A DNA stretch of 41,049 nucleotides, taken from assembly GCA_949289215.1 (NCBI GenBank), contig CASENC010000036.1, positions 1 to 41,049 on the forward strand, written 5' to 3'. The translations under genes and the position numbers were made by a program. Source of the DNA: an uncultured Bacteroidales bacterium. GTDB taxonomy: Bacteria; Bacteroidota; Bacteroidia; Bacteroidales; Muribaculaceae. This document shows positions 26,305-34,844 of the stretch, piece after piece. The notes beneath the pieces were generated by a model that was given only the letters and a program-made list of their open reading frames with translations, had not been told where the DNA came from and did not search any database. The stretch's first letter is position 1, and each line of letters opens with the position of its first letter.

Positions 26305-27378
26305 ATGAAGCATTTTATAATTACAATTACTGCAAGTTTATTTGCCGCAGGGGCAATTGCAACTGCCGTGGCACAGCCGGAGAAAGCTACACCGGGAGTG
26401 GACGGCAACAAATATGTGCCATACGAGGAGCGCACCGGCAACGAGTCGATAGTATATTTCACCCGCAACCTGAGTGCCGAGGGGCTTATAACGGCATACG
26501 AGCAAGTGTGCGGCAACATCGAGGGCCGCACCGGAGTAAAGCTGCACACCGGCGAGCAAAACGGGCCTAACATCATTCCGCACGAATGGGTCAGGGAATT
26601 GATAACCAAAGACCTGCCCGAGGCCAACATAGTGGAAACCAACACCTACTACGTGGGTGACCGCTACACTACCGACAGGCATCGTGAAACGCTGAAGGTG
26701 AACGGCTGGACTTTCTGCCCGGTTGACATCATGGACGAAGAAGACACCGTGGCACTACCTGTTACAGGGGGCAAATGGTTTACCAAAATGTCGATGGGCA
26801 GCCATATCACCAACTATAATTCACTTGTGGCTCTCACCCACTTCAAGGGGCACACGCAGGGCGGTTTTGGTGGCAGCAACAAGAACATAGGCATAGGCTG
26901 CGCCGACGGTCGCATAGGCAAGGCATGGATACACACCACCCCGGGGCAAGACAACCAGTGGGATATCGCCAAGGAAGAATTCATGGAACGAATGACCGAA
27001 TCGTCAAAGGCTGTCATCGACCACTTCGGCAAACATATCACGTATGTCAACGTGATGCGAAATATGTCGGTTTCATGCGACTGCGAGGGAGTGAACGCCG
27101 CGCCTGTGGTTACGCCCAACGTGGGGATACTTTCATCGACCGACATACTGGCCATCGACCAGGCTTGCATCGACATGGTATATGCAATGACCGAGGCCGA
27201 ACACCACGACCTGGTAGAGCGCATCGAGACACGCCACGGCCTGCGGCAGTTGTCATACATGAAGGAACTCGGCATGGGCAACGACCGCTATATCCTTATC
27301 GACCTTGACAACGGCGGCAAGCGCATCACCGCAGCCGAGGCCGTGCAGGGCCTAAAGCCATTCACCCAGGAACAATAA
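26305..27378 (+). CDS. DUF362 domain protein, exported
   Basis: The 357-residue product has a signal peptide (MKHFIITITASLFAAGAIATAVAQ) and a DUF362-like body (PF04015). VKLHTGEQNGPNIIPHEWVRELI is the typical N-terminal part; SMGSHITNYNSLVALTHFKGHTQGGFGGSNKNIGIGC and CDCEGVNAAPVVTPNVGILSSTDILAIDQACIDM are the conserved Gly- and Cys-containing blocks. DUF362 proteins often carry ferredoxin-like clusters; here only the CDC pair and isolated Cys are seen, with no separate 4Fe-4S domain. It likely acts in the periplasm; function is unknown. Confidence 0.85.
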   Translation: MKHFIITITASLFAAGAIATAVAQPEKATPGVDGNKYVPYEERTGNESIVYFTRNLSAEGLITAYEQVCGNIEGRTGVKLHTGEQNGPNIIPHEWVRELITKDLPEANIVETNTYYVGDRYTTDRHRETLKVNGWTFCPVDIMDEEDTVALPVTGGKWFTKMSMGSHITNYNSLVALTHFKGHTQGGFGGSNKNIGIGCADGRIGKAWIHTTPGQDNQWDIAKEEFMERMTESSKAVIDHFGKHITYVNVMRNMSVSCDCEGVNAAPVVTPNVGILSSTDILAIDQACIDMVYAMTEAEHHDLVERIETRHGLRQLSYMKELGMGNDRYILIDLDNGGKRITAAEAVQGLKPFTQEQ

Positions 27379-27396
27379 ACACTATTTCAATACAAT

Positions 27397-27441
27397 GGGG
27401 CGAGGTGGCAAAATACCATTACCACCCCACTTTCGTTTTTT
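27397..27441 (+). terminator. Terminator of the DUF362 gene
   Basis: GGTGG (27404-27408) pairs with CCACC (27422-27426), extended imperfectly by flanking G/C bases, followed by CGTTTTTT to 27441. Confidence 0.6.
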
Positions 27442-27451
27442 AACTTGCCGA

Positions 27452-27483
27452 TTTGGACAATCGCCGCAGGGCTTGTAATTTTG
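27452..27483 (+). promoter_or_regulatory. Promoter of the U32 gene
   Basis: TTTG (27452-27455), 20 bases, TAATTTTG (27476-27483), 26 bases before the ATG at 27510. Confidence 0.75.
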
Positions 27484-27509
27484 CAGAGGAATAATACATT
27501 CACAACTTG

Positions 27510-28784
27510 ATGGAACGCAAAGATTTTGAAATAATGGCCCCGGTGGGGTCATACGAGTCGTTGGTTGCCGCCATGCAAGGTGGTGCCGACGCGGTTTACT
27601 TCGGCATCGAAGGGCTGAACATGAGGGCAAAGTCGTCGGTCAATTTCACCATCGACGACTTGCACCGCATTGCCGATTATTGCCGCGAACATGGCATGAA
27701 AAGCTACCTCACAGTCAACACCGTTGTTTATGACGAGGACGTCGAATTGATGCACAGCATCATCGATGCCGCCCGCCGGGCAGGCATCTCGGCAATCATC
27801 GCATCGGATATGGCCGCAATCATGTATGCCCGCAGCATCGGTGTCGAAGTGCACATTTCCACGCAGGTGAATGTTGCCAATAGCGAAGCTGTGAAATTTT
27901 ATTCACAATTTGCCGATGTGATGGTGCTTGCACGCGAACTGAATCTTGACCAGGTGTCGAAAATCCATAAGACCATAAATGATTGCAACATCTGCGGCCC
28001 TCATGGCCACCAGGTACGCATCGAGATGTTCTGCCACGGTGCCTTGTGCATGGCCGTGTCGGGCAAGTGTTACCTGAGCCTACACGAAACCGGCGCGTCG
28101 GCCAACCGCGGTGCCTGCCGCCAGATATGCCGCCGCAGCTACACCGTGCGCGACCGCGAAACGGGCGACGAACTCGACATCGAGAACCAATACATCATGT
28201 CGCCTAAGGACTTGAAGACTATCCACTTCATGAACAAAATGATAGATGCCGGGGTGCGTGTATTCAAGATTGAAGGCCGTGCCCGCGGACCCGAGTATGT
28301 GCGCGAAGCTGTGAGCTGCTACAACGAGGCCATTAATGCCTGCATCGACGGCACTTTCTGCGACGAGAAAATCGAGTCGTGGAACCGCCGGCTCGACAAG
28401 ATTTTCAACCGCGGTTTTTGGAACGGCTACTACCTGGGACAGCGGCTTGGGGAATGGACGTCGAAGTATGGCTCATCGGCCACGCGCACCAAAGTATATG
28501 CTGCCAAGGGTGTCCGTTATTTCTCAAATATCAAAGTCGCGGAATTCCTGATGGAGGCCGGCGAACTCAATGTGGGCGATGAAATACTAATCATCGGCCC
28601 CACAACCGGCGTGATACCGATGACGGTGAAAGAAATACGCGTCGATTTGAAGCCCGTACCACGGGCAGTGAAGGGAGACCGTTTCTCGATACAGGTCGAT
28701 GAAAAAATCCGCCCCAGCGACAAGCTATACGTGTGGTGGGATTCCGAAAAGCTCTGCGCCACCAAGCAACAGGCAGACAAATAA
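27510..28784 (+). CDS. Peptidase U32-family protein (RlhA/TrhP-type RNA hydroxylation protein)
   Basis: Named for a peptidase, this family is now linked to RNA hydroxylation: TrhP (YegQ) for tRNA uridine-34 and RlhA for 23S rRNA. The 424-residue product begins MERKDFEIMAPVGSYESLVAAMQGGADAVYFG, the family N-terminus. It has the U32 cluster EMFCHGALCMAVSGKCYLS plus NRGACRQICRRSY, four Cys that fit an Fe-S site, then SPKDLKTI and VFKIEGRARGPEYV, and a C-terminal small barrel (GDEILIIGPTTGVI). The ATG at 27510 follows a TTG in the same frame. The sequence fits the TrhP-like branch best, but I cannot separate the branches by eye. Confidence 0.9.
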   Translation: MERKDFEIMAPVGSYESLVAAMQGGADAVYFGIEGLNMRAKSSVNFTIDDLHRIADYCREHGMKSYLTVNTVVYDEDVELMHSIIDAARRAGISAIIASDMAAIMYARSIGVEVHISTQVNVANSEAVKFYSQFADVMVLARELNLDQVSKIHKTINDCNICGPHGHQVRIEMFCHGALCMAVSGKCYLSLHETGASANRGACRQICRRSYTVRDRETGDELDIENQYIMSPKDLKTIHFMNKMIDAGVRVFKIEGRARGPEYVREAVSCYNEAINACIDGTFCDEKIESWNRRLDKIFNRGFWNGYYLGQRLGEWTSKYGSSATRTKVYAAKGVRYFSNIKVAEFLMEAGELNVGDEILIIGPTTGVIPMTVKEIRVDLKPVPRAVKGDRFSIQVDEKIRPSDKLYVWWDSEKLCATKQQADK

Positions 28785-28867
28785 AGCGGTACTCCTCTCA
28801 TTAATATGCTTGGTAAGCACTATAAAACACTATATATGCGTTATAATTAAAAAAACACATATATATT

Positions 28868-29506
28868 ATGACAAGGTTTACAGCATTATTAATGGCCGGT
28901 ATATTGGCTGTGACAAGTACCGTTTGCTCAGCGCAGAAGGTTGACTTCGGAGTTTTGGCAGGATTGGTGTTTTCACATCCTGCGGATTATAATACCCGCA
29001 CCGGTTTCTCGGTCGGAGCAAAGGGCATCTACACTTTCCGCGAAAATAGCAGCTCGTGGTTTGTTGAGGCGCAAGCGAAATTGGCATCCAAGGGCTGGAA
29101 GTATGACATTGCAGCTTATGACGACGGTGGCAATTTTGCATATTACTGCGACTGGACTTGCAATGCCTATTACCTTGAAATCCCGGTATATGCAGGTTAT
29201 AAATTCATGCTCAATGACGATTGCGGCATATTTATCGAAGCCGGACCTTATCTTGCGGCAGGTCTGTTCGGGAAAAGCGATGTGAAAGGTGGCGAACATA
29301 ACTATGAATATTACAGCAACGTGTTTGCCGACGGATTTTACAAGCGTTTCGACTGGGGGCTTGGTGGAAACGTCGGTGTGGAATACCGGCACTTGCAGGT
29401 TTCGGTCGGCCTGCATCACAGCCTTATGAACCCTCTCAAGGGAACCCTGCTGATGCCCACGCCCAAAGACCGATCTTTCATGCTCTCGGTTGCTTACATT
29501 ATATAA
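28868..29506 (+). CDS. Outer-membrane beta-barrel protein (PorT-like)
   Basis: The 212-residue product has a signal peptide (MTRFTALLMAGILAVTSTVCSAQ) followed by alternating amphipathic strands typical of the small Bacteroidetes barrel family (Pfam OMP_b-brl_2): FGVLAGLVFSHP, FSVGAKGIYTF, WFVEAQAKLASKGW, YYLEIPVYAGYKFML, CGIFIEAGPYLAAGLFGK, FDWGLGGNVGVEYRHLQVSVGLHHSL, ending in the last strand RSFMLSVAYII. The pattern predicts an eight-stranded barrel. The ligand or role is unknown. It begins 83 bases after the U32 gene on the same strand and could be co-transcribed. Confidence 0.88.
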   Translation: MTRFTALLMAGILAVTSTVCSAQKVDFGVLAGLVFSHPADYNTRTGFSVGAKGIYTFRENSSSWFVEAQAKLASKGWKYDIAAYDDGGNFAYYCDWTCNAYYLEIPVYAGYKFMLNDDCGIFIEAGPYLAAGLFGKSDVKGGEHNYEYYSNVFADGFYKRFDWGLGGNVGVEYRHLQVSVGLHHSLMNPLKGTLLMPTPKDRSFMLSVAYII

Positions 29507-29526
29507 TATGTTAAGCCGCGTTTCGG

Positions 29527-29556
29527 CATAAAAAACGAACAAGTTTGTTTTTTATG
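29527..29556 (+). terminator. Terminator after the PorT-like gene
   Basis: CATAAAAAAC.AAC pairs with GTT.GTTTTTTATG around a two-base loop; the T-rich right arm itself serves as the T-tract. Confidence 0.6.
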
Positions 29557-29570
29557 CTCTCAACTTGCAT

Positions 29571-29651
29571 TAACTTTGCATAAAATAGGCCGCATCTCGA
29601 CAAAACATTCAAGTAAACTTGACGTTCTGCGCTCGATTTGCACTATCTTTG
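29571..29651 (+). promoter_or_regulatory. Tandem -7 elements before the receiver/PPDK gene
   Basis: TAACTTTG (29571-29578) and TATCTTTG (29644-29651) both match TAnnTTTG. The second lies 20 bases before the ATG, so its transcript has almost no leader. The -33 boxes are imperfect. Confidence 0.5.
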
Positions 29652-29671
29652 CAAAAATGTAATGAAATAAG

Positions 29672-32600
29672 ATGAACGAAGCCAGTTTAAGCCAACTTTA
29701 CTTGAAGGACACGGCGTTCCAAAACCTGATGCAGAAACGTGTGTTCAACGTGCTGCTCATAGCCTCGCCCTATGATGCCTTCATGATCGAGGAAGATGGA
29801 CGCGTGGAAGAGCAATTGTTCTTTGAATATGCCGCTCTTAACCTTAGTTCCCCGCCACGTGTCACACAAGCCCGCAACTATGCCGCAGCCATGGAAAAGT
29901 TGGCCGAAAAGCATTTCGACCTCATAATAGCCATCCCTAACGTTGACATAAGCGAAACATTCGTCAATGCCAAAATCATCAAGGGATTATACCCCGACAT
30001 TCCGTTTGTGGTGCTGACGCCGTTTTCGCGTGAAGTATCGCAACGACTTGCCAATGAAGACTTCAGCGGGGTTGATTACGTATTCAGCTGGCTTGGCAAT
30101 GTAGATTTGCTGCTTGCCATCATCAAGTTGCTTGAAGACAAGCTCAATGCCGATAACGACGTGAATGTAGTGGGCGTGCAAATGATACTGCTCGTGGAAG
30201 ACTCAGTGAGATTTTTGTCAACCATACTGCCCACGCTATATAAATTCCTGCTGCGGCAATCGCTGATTTTCTCAACCGAAGCCCTCAACGAACATGAACA
30301 GATGATGCGTATGCGAGGCCGCCCGAAGATTATGGTGGCTCGCGACTATGAGGAAGCCATGCAGGTATATGAGAAGTACCAAAAAAACATACTTGGCGTA
30401 GTATCGGACATTTCATTCAAGCACGAGGGTGTAAAAGACCAACAAGCCGGGCTTAAATTTGCCCGCGAGTTGAAAAAGCGCGACCAGTTCCTGCCCATAA
30501 TCATGGAATCAAGCGAAGCCTCCAACGAAGCCGCCGCACGTGAACTGGGCTGCGCATTCATCAACAAAAATTCAAAGCAGCTGCCCACCGAGCTTGGCAA
30601 TGCACTGCGCAAATACTTCGGTTTCGGCGATTTCATAATCCGCGACCCGCAAACCGGCGAAGAGATATTACGCATCAAGGACTTGAAAGACTTGCAAAAG
30701 CACATATTCGACATTCCCGACCGGTCGCTCCTGTACCATGCCAGCTACAACGACATTTCGCGGTGGCTATACAGCCGAGCCATGTTCCCCATAGCCGAAG
30801 TGGTGAAGATGCACCGGTTCAAGGACATAAGCGAAGCACCGGCAGTGCGGCAATTATTTTTCGACCTCATCGTAAAATATCGCAAAATGAAGAACCGCGG
30901 CGTGGTGGCTGTGTTCCACAAAGAGCGGTTCGACCATTACTCCAACTTTGCCCGCATAGGCGAGGGGTCACTTGGCGGAAAAGGGCGCGGCCTTGCATTC
31001 ATCGACTCGATAATCAAGAAAAGCGCAATATTCGACAACATGGACGGCGTAGGTGTGTCGATACCGCGCACCGTGGTACTTTGCACCGATGTCTTCGACG
31101 AGTTCATGGAGAACAACAACCTGTATCCCATAGCCCTGTCTGACATTCCCGACGAAGAAATACTAAAAGCCTTCATCGATGCCAAGCTGCCGCAATGGCT
31201 CAAAGATGATTTCACCGCCCTTTTCGAAGTGGTTGACAAGCCGCTCGCAATACGCAGTTCGAGCCTGCTCGAAGACAGCCATTACCAGCCTTTCGCAGGT
31301 ATCTACTCGACCTATATGATACCACATTTCGATGACAAGGCCGAGATGATGCGCCAATTGCTTGCAGCCGTGAAGAGCGTTTATGCATCGGTGTTCTTTG
31401 CCGACAGCAAGGCCTACATGGCCGCCACGCGCAACGTCATCGACCAGGAAAAGATGGCTGTCATCATTCAAGAAGTAGTCGGGCGGCAATACGGCGATGT
31501 TTACTATCCGTCGTTTGCCGGTGTGGGCCGATCGCTCAACTACTACCCCATCAACGATGAGCAGCCCGAAGACGGCGTAGCCGAAGTGGCCGTCGGACTG
31601 GGCAAATATATCGTTGACGGCGGACTGTCGCTGCGTTTCTCTCCCCGCCACCCCGATAAGGTGCTGCAAACGAGTATGCTCGACCTTGCTCTGCGCGACA
31701 CGCAGACGCGATTTTACGCGCTCGACATGAAAAGCGGCTCCACAAGCAACTTCAGCGTTGACGATGGTTTCAACATAAAGAAGATGCGCATACAAGATGC
31801 CGCCGGAAACGGCTCACTGCGTTACATGGTATCGACCTATGACGTAAACGACGGTGTACTGCGTGACCACGACTCGGGTACCGGCCGGCGTGTGGTAACG
31901 TTTGCCAACATATTGCAACACGGCGCATTTCCACTTGCACGAGCCATCGACCTGATGCTCACCGAGGGGCAAAAAGCCATGGGGCGCCCGGTAGAGATAG
32001 AATTTGCCGGAATGATAGGCAAGGACGAAAGTATGCCGCTCGCCAACGAAAAAGGACAAATATACTGGCTGCAAATACGCCCCATCGTTGACCGCAAAGA
32101 AATGCTCGACGAGAAAATAATGGAAACCGCCGATGAAAATCTCATCCTGAAAAGTCTTACCGCACTGGGACACGGAATGACCGACAACATCACAAGCATA
32201 GTGATGGTGAAAGAGGAAGAATTTTCAATGTTCAACAATTCGCTAATAGCACGTGAGGTAGAGAAAATCAACCGCGGATTTGTGGAACGCGACGAGGGCT
32301 ACATACTCATAGGCCCCGGGCGTTGGGGGTCGAGCGATCCGGCACTGGGCATACCGGTGAAATGGCCGCACATCTCGGCAGCAAAACTGATAGTGGAAAC
32401 TTCGATGGCTGGCAACCGCATCGAACCGAGCCAGGGCACCCACTTTTTCCAGAACCTCACTTCATTCGGCGTGGGTTACTTCACGGTAGGCTCACCGGGT
32501 GACGGTAGTGTGTGGGACAAGGAATACCTTGATTCGCTCACTCCTGTATCGGAAAGCCGCTATGTACGAGTATTACACTTCGATAAGCCGCTCACCGTAG

Positions 32601-32713
32601 CAATAAACGGACGTAAAAGCCTCGGCATAGTATTAAAGTCAGGCATAGAAATCGCACAAAGCAACGATGCATCGGCTGCAATCGACAATGACATATACGA
32701 TACAAACCAATAA
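29672..32713 (+). CDS. Receiver-like/PPDK-N fusion protein
   Basis: The product has 1013 residues. Residues 25-155 look like a receiver fold without its acidic site (VLLIASPYDAF; FDLIIAIPN). Residues 171-316 look like a second receiver with acidic E176-D177, D246 in VVSDIS and K299. A pyruvate-phosphate-dikinase/PEP-synthase ATP-binding domain (PF01326) spans about 430-805: GSLGGKGRGLAF (433-443), LAIRSSSLLEDS...FAGIYSTY (525-548) and IYWLQIRPI (797-805). The C-terminal 200 residues hold GPGRWGSSDPALGIPV and are unassigned. The swivelling phosphohistidine domain and the PEP/pyruvate barrel of real PPDK and PEP synthase are absent, so it is not a complete dikinase. A phosphotransfer or signalling role is inferred. 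It lies 12 bases before the coiled-coil gene, probably in one operon. Confidence 0.85.
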   Translation: MNEASLSQLYLKDTAFQNLMQKRVFNVLLIASPYDAFMIEEDGRVEEQLFFEYAALNLSSPPRVTQARNYAAAMEKLAEKHFDLIIAIPNVDISETFVNAKIIKGLYPDIPFVVLTPFSREVSQRLANEDFSGVDYVFSWLGNVDLLLAIIKLLEDKLNADNDVNVVGVQMILLVEDSVRFLSTILPTLYKFLLRQSLIFSTEALNEHEQMMRMRGRPKIMVARDYEEAMQVYEKYQKNILGVVSDISFKHEGVKDQQAGLKFARELKKRDQFLPIIMESSEASNEAAARELGCAFINKNSKQLPTELGNALRKYFGFGDFIIRDPQTGEEILRIKDLKDLQKHIFDIPDRSLLYHASYNDISRWLYSRAMFPIAEVVKMHRFKDISEAPAVRQLFFDLIVKYRKMKNRGVVAVFHKERFDHYSNFARIGEGSLGGKGRGLAFIDSIIKKSAIFDNMDGVGVSIPRTVVLCTDVFDEFMENNNLYPIALSDIPDEEILKAFIDAKLPQWLKDDFTALFEVVDKPLAIRSSSLLEDSHYQPFAGIYSTYMIPHFDDKAEMMRQLLAAVKSVYASVFFADSKAYMAATRNVIDQEKMAVIIQEVVGRQYGDVYYPSFAGVGRSLNYYPINDEQPEDGVAEVAVGLGKYIVDGGLSLRFSPRHPDKVLQTSMLDLALRDTQTRFYALDMKSGSTSNFSVDDGFNIKKMRIQDAAGNGSLRYMVSTYDVNDGVLRDHDSGTGRRVVTFANILQHGAFPLARAIDLMLTEGQKAMGRPVEIEFAGMIGKDESMPLANEKGQIYWLQIRPIVDRKEMLDEKIMETADENLILKSLTALGHGMTDNITSIVMVKEEEFSMFNNSLIAREVEKINRGFVERDEGYILIGPGRWGSSDPALGIPVKWPHISAAKLIVETSMAGNRIEPSQGTHFFQNLTSFGVGYFTVGSPGDGSVWDKEYLDSLTPVSESRYVRVLHFDKPLTVAINGRKSLGIVLKSGIEIAQSNDASAAIDNDIYDTNQ

Positions 32714-32725
32714 AATATAATAAAT

Positions 32726-34777
32726 ATGGCATTTTTCAAGAAGTTGAAAGCGGCTTTCGGCTTTGGCGACGAAGAGAGCGAAGAAGAACTTAACGAAAAG
32801 TTCCTGCCTTACGAAGCTCAACATCGCACGCCATATATCAATCCTTTTAAAAAAGAGGAAGAAAACAAGACAATGGAAGAAACAACAAAAAAAGAAGGAG
32901 AAGAAACAGGCAACAATATCGCACCAAGGCCGGCAAGCTATGAGATAGAGGAATTGCCGGTGGAAATGTTTAACGGGGTGCTGTCGATAATAAACTCTAC
33001 CATTCCCACATTCGTCAGGGAATGTCTCGACGTGGAAGCCGAGAAGCGAGCCATAGCCCAGGCTCTCGGCCCTCACATCAAGAATGCAATGCTTAAAGCC
33101 TGCCGGCAAATCGAAGCTGATGCCGGCCGACAATGGGATGCCGAACGCAACGAACTGGAAAATCGTATAGCGCAGGCTGAAACGCACAGCAAGGAAGCAT
33201 CGGAACGTGCCGAACAGGCTCAAGCCAAAGTCCTGTCGGCCGATGCACAACGCAAAGCCATGACCGAACGATGCCGCACACTCGAAAACCGCGTAGCCGA
33301 ACTTGAAGCCGAACGCGAACAATTCGACCTTGAGAACAAGAGCCTTGTCAACAAGATAAAAGTGGCACAAGTACATGCCGACGATGCGGCACATTACCGC
33401 GAGGAAGCCGAAGAATTGCGTCGCCAACTTGCCGAGATAAAGGAAAAATCAGCCGAAGAAAGCAACGCCGAGCTTGAAGCGAAATGGAGCGAGGAAGTTG
33501 CTCGACTGCAACAGGAAATAGCCACAAAAGATGCCGACATAGATGCACTGACAAAAAAAGCCGAGGCAACAGCATCACAGCTTGCCGAAACACGTAAAGA
33601 GCTTGACGAGGCCATTGCCACACTCGACATAGCCAATGAGGTACAAGAGCAGGTTGACAAACTCAGCGACCAAATAAAAGCGCGTGACGCAAAAATTGCA
33701 GCAATGCGCGAACAATGGGATAAAAAAGAAGCCGAAGCGGCCCGGAATTATAACGAGGTTAACAATGCCAACCTCGACCTGAAATTACAATACGACCTGC
33801 TCAAAGCCGAAACAAAAAAGCTGCGCGACACACTGGCCGAAGCCGAAAAAGAGAAAGAAGATGCATTGGCCGAGTTGCAACAAACCCTCATAAAAACCGA
33901 GAAGGACAACGAGATGCTGAAAAACCGCATCGAAGTGTTGAAACAAGATGCTGAAACTGCCAGGAAACAAGCTTCTGAAAACGAATTGGCTCGCGAAGAA
34001 CGTGCCGAAGACATGAAGAAGCAGCTCGAAGCGGCATCGATCCTCATAGAACGACGCGACGAAACCATAAGGCAATTGACCGACAAGGTAAACGCAATGG
34101 AGGGCGAAATTTCATATGCAAAAGTATCGGACAGCGAAAACCGCCTGAAAATAAAACAGCTAAAAGCCGAGTTGGAAAAAGAGCGCAACCGTTCAAAAGA
34201 AGCAGAAACTCCACGGGAAGAACCTGCCTTTGCAGAATCTGCTTCCCAAAAGAAGGCTGCAAAAGAGACCCAGGCAAAAGCACAAGCCGAAGGGCTGCAA
34301 CCAGACGCCACCGTCTTGCCCGAACCCGAGTTGCAGGAAGCCGTGACCCATGTATTCGGCATTGATGTCGATAATGCTCAAAAGGAGGAAACGCCTGTCG
34401 ATGATACCGTAAGCAACTTGGAGCCACAAAACAACATACACATAGTGGCCGAAGTTCCTGTCGAATATAGCGACAGCAATGACAAGCAGCAACCTCGGGA
34501 AATCACCGAATTACCCATCGACAATTCGGTTAAACCGGTAGAGCCTATGGAACCCGATACAGACAACGCCCTGCCAAACGATGAAATCGACACTGCTTTT
34601 GCCCAGGCAGAAACCGGGACAAGCGACCTCGACGATGATATTGAATGGCTCATGCCTACAGCCGATGAAACGCCAACCGAACAATCATTGCCCGAAGAAG
34701 GAGACTTCATATTCATACACAAAGAAGAAAAAGTCGAGAAAGAAGAACCTCGCCAGCAACAAATGTCACTGTTTTAA
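32726..34777 (+). CDS. Long coiled-coil protein with C-terminal QMSLF sliding-clamp-type motif
   Basis: The product has 683 residues: an amphipathic N-terminus (MAFFKKLKAAFGFGDEE), a short conserved-looking domain at about 70-125 (EMFNGVLSIINSTIPTFV), a continuous charged coiled coil at about 125-490, and an acidic, Pro/Glu-rich, probably disordered tail with an isolated hydrophobic block DDDIEWLMP (636-644). The last five residues are QMSLF, which fit the beta-sliding-clamp binding motif QL[SD]LF closely (MutS uses QMSLL). Together with the long spacer this suggests tethering to DNA replication or repair; that is inference. It shares an operon with the receiver/PPDK gene upstream. Confidence 0.8.
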   Translation: MAFFKKLKAAFGFGDEESEEELNEKFLPYEAQHRTPYINPFKKEEENKTMEETTKKEGEETGNNIAPRPASYEIEELPVEMFNGVLSIINSTIPTFVRECLDVEAEKRAIAQALGPHIKNAMLKACRQIEADAGRQWDAERNELENRIAQAETHSKEASERAEQAQAKVLSADAQRKAMTERCRTLENRVAELEAEREQFDLENKSLVNKIKVAQVHADDAAHYREEAEELRRQLAEIKEKSAEESNAELEAKWSEEVARLQQEIATKDADIDALTKKAEATASQLAETRKELDEAIATLDIANEVQEQVDKLSDQIKARDAKIAAMREQWDKKEAEAARNYNEVNNANLDLKLQYDLLKAETKKLRDTLAEAEKEKEDALAELQQTLIKTEKDNEMLKNRIEVLKQDAETARKQASENELAREERAEDMKKQLEAASILIERRDETIRQLTDKVNAMEGEISYAKVSDSENRLKIKQLKAELEKERNRSKEAETPREEPAFAESASQKKAAKETQAKAQAEGLQPDATVLPEPELQEAVTHVFGIDVDNAQKEETPVDDTVSNLEPQNNIHIVAEVPVEYSDSNDKQQPREITELPIDNSVKPVEPMEPDTDNALPNDEIDTAFAQAETGTSDLDDDIEWLMPTADETPTEQSLPEEGDFIFIHKEEKVEKEEPRQQQMSLF

Positions 34778-34781
34778 ATAA

Positions 34782-34807
34782 TCAGGCGGCAGGTACCTGC
34801 CGCCTGA
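34782..34807. terminator. Perfect 26-bp palindrome between convergent genes
   Basis: TCAGGCGGCAGGT and its exact reverse complement abut with no loop. It lies between the stops of two convergent genes and probably limits read-through, but no proper T-tract follows on either strand (CTTAAA, TTATTTAAAAC). It could equally be a protein-binding site. Confidence 0.6.
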
Positions 34808-34844
34808 CTTAAACCCAAATCCCCCACTTCCCGAGTGAGTTTTT

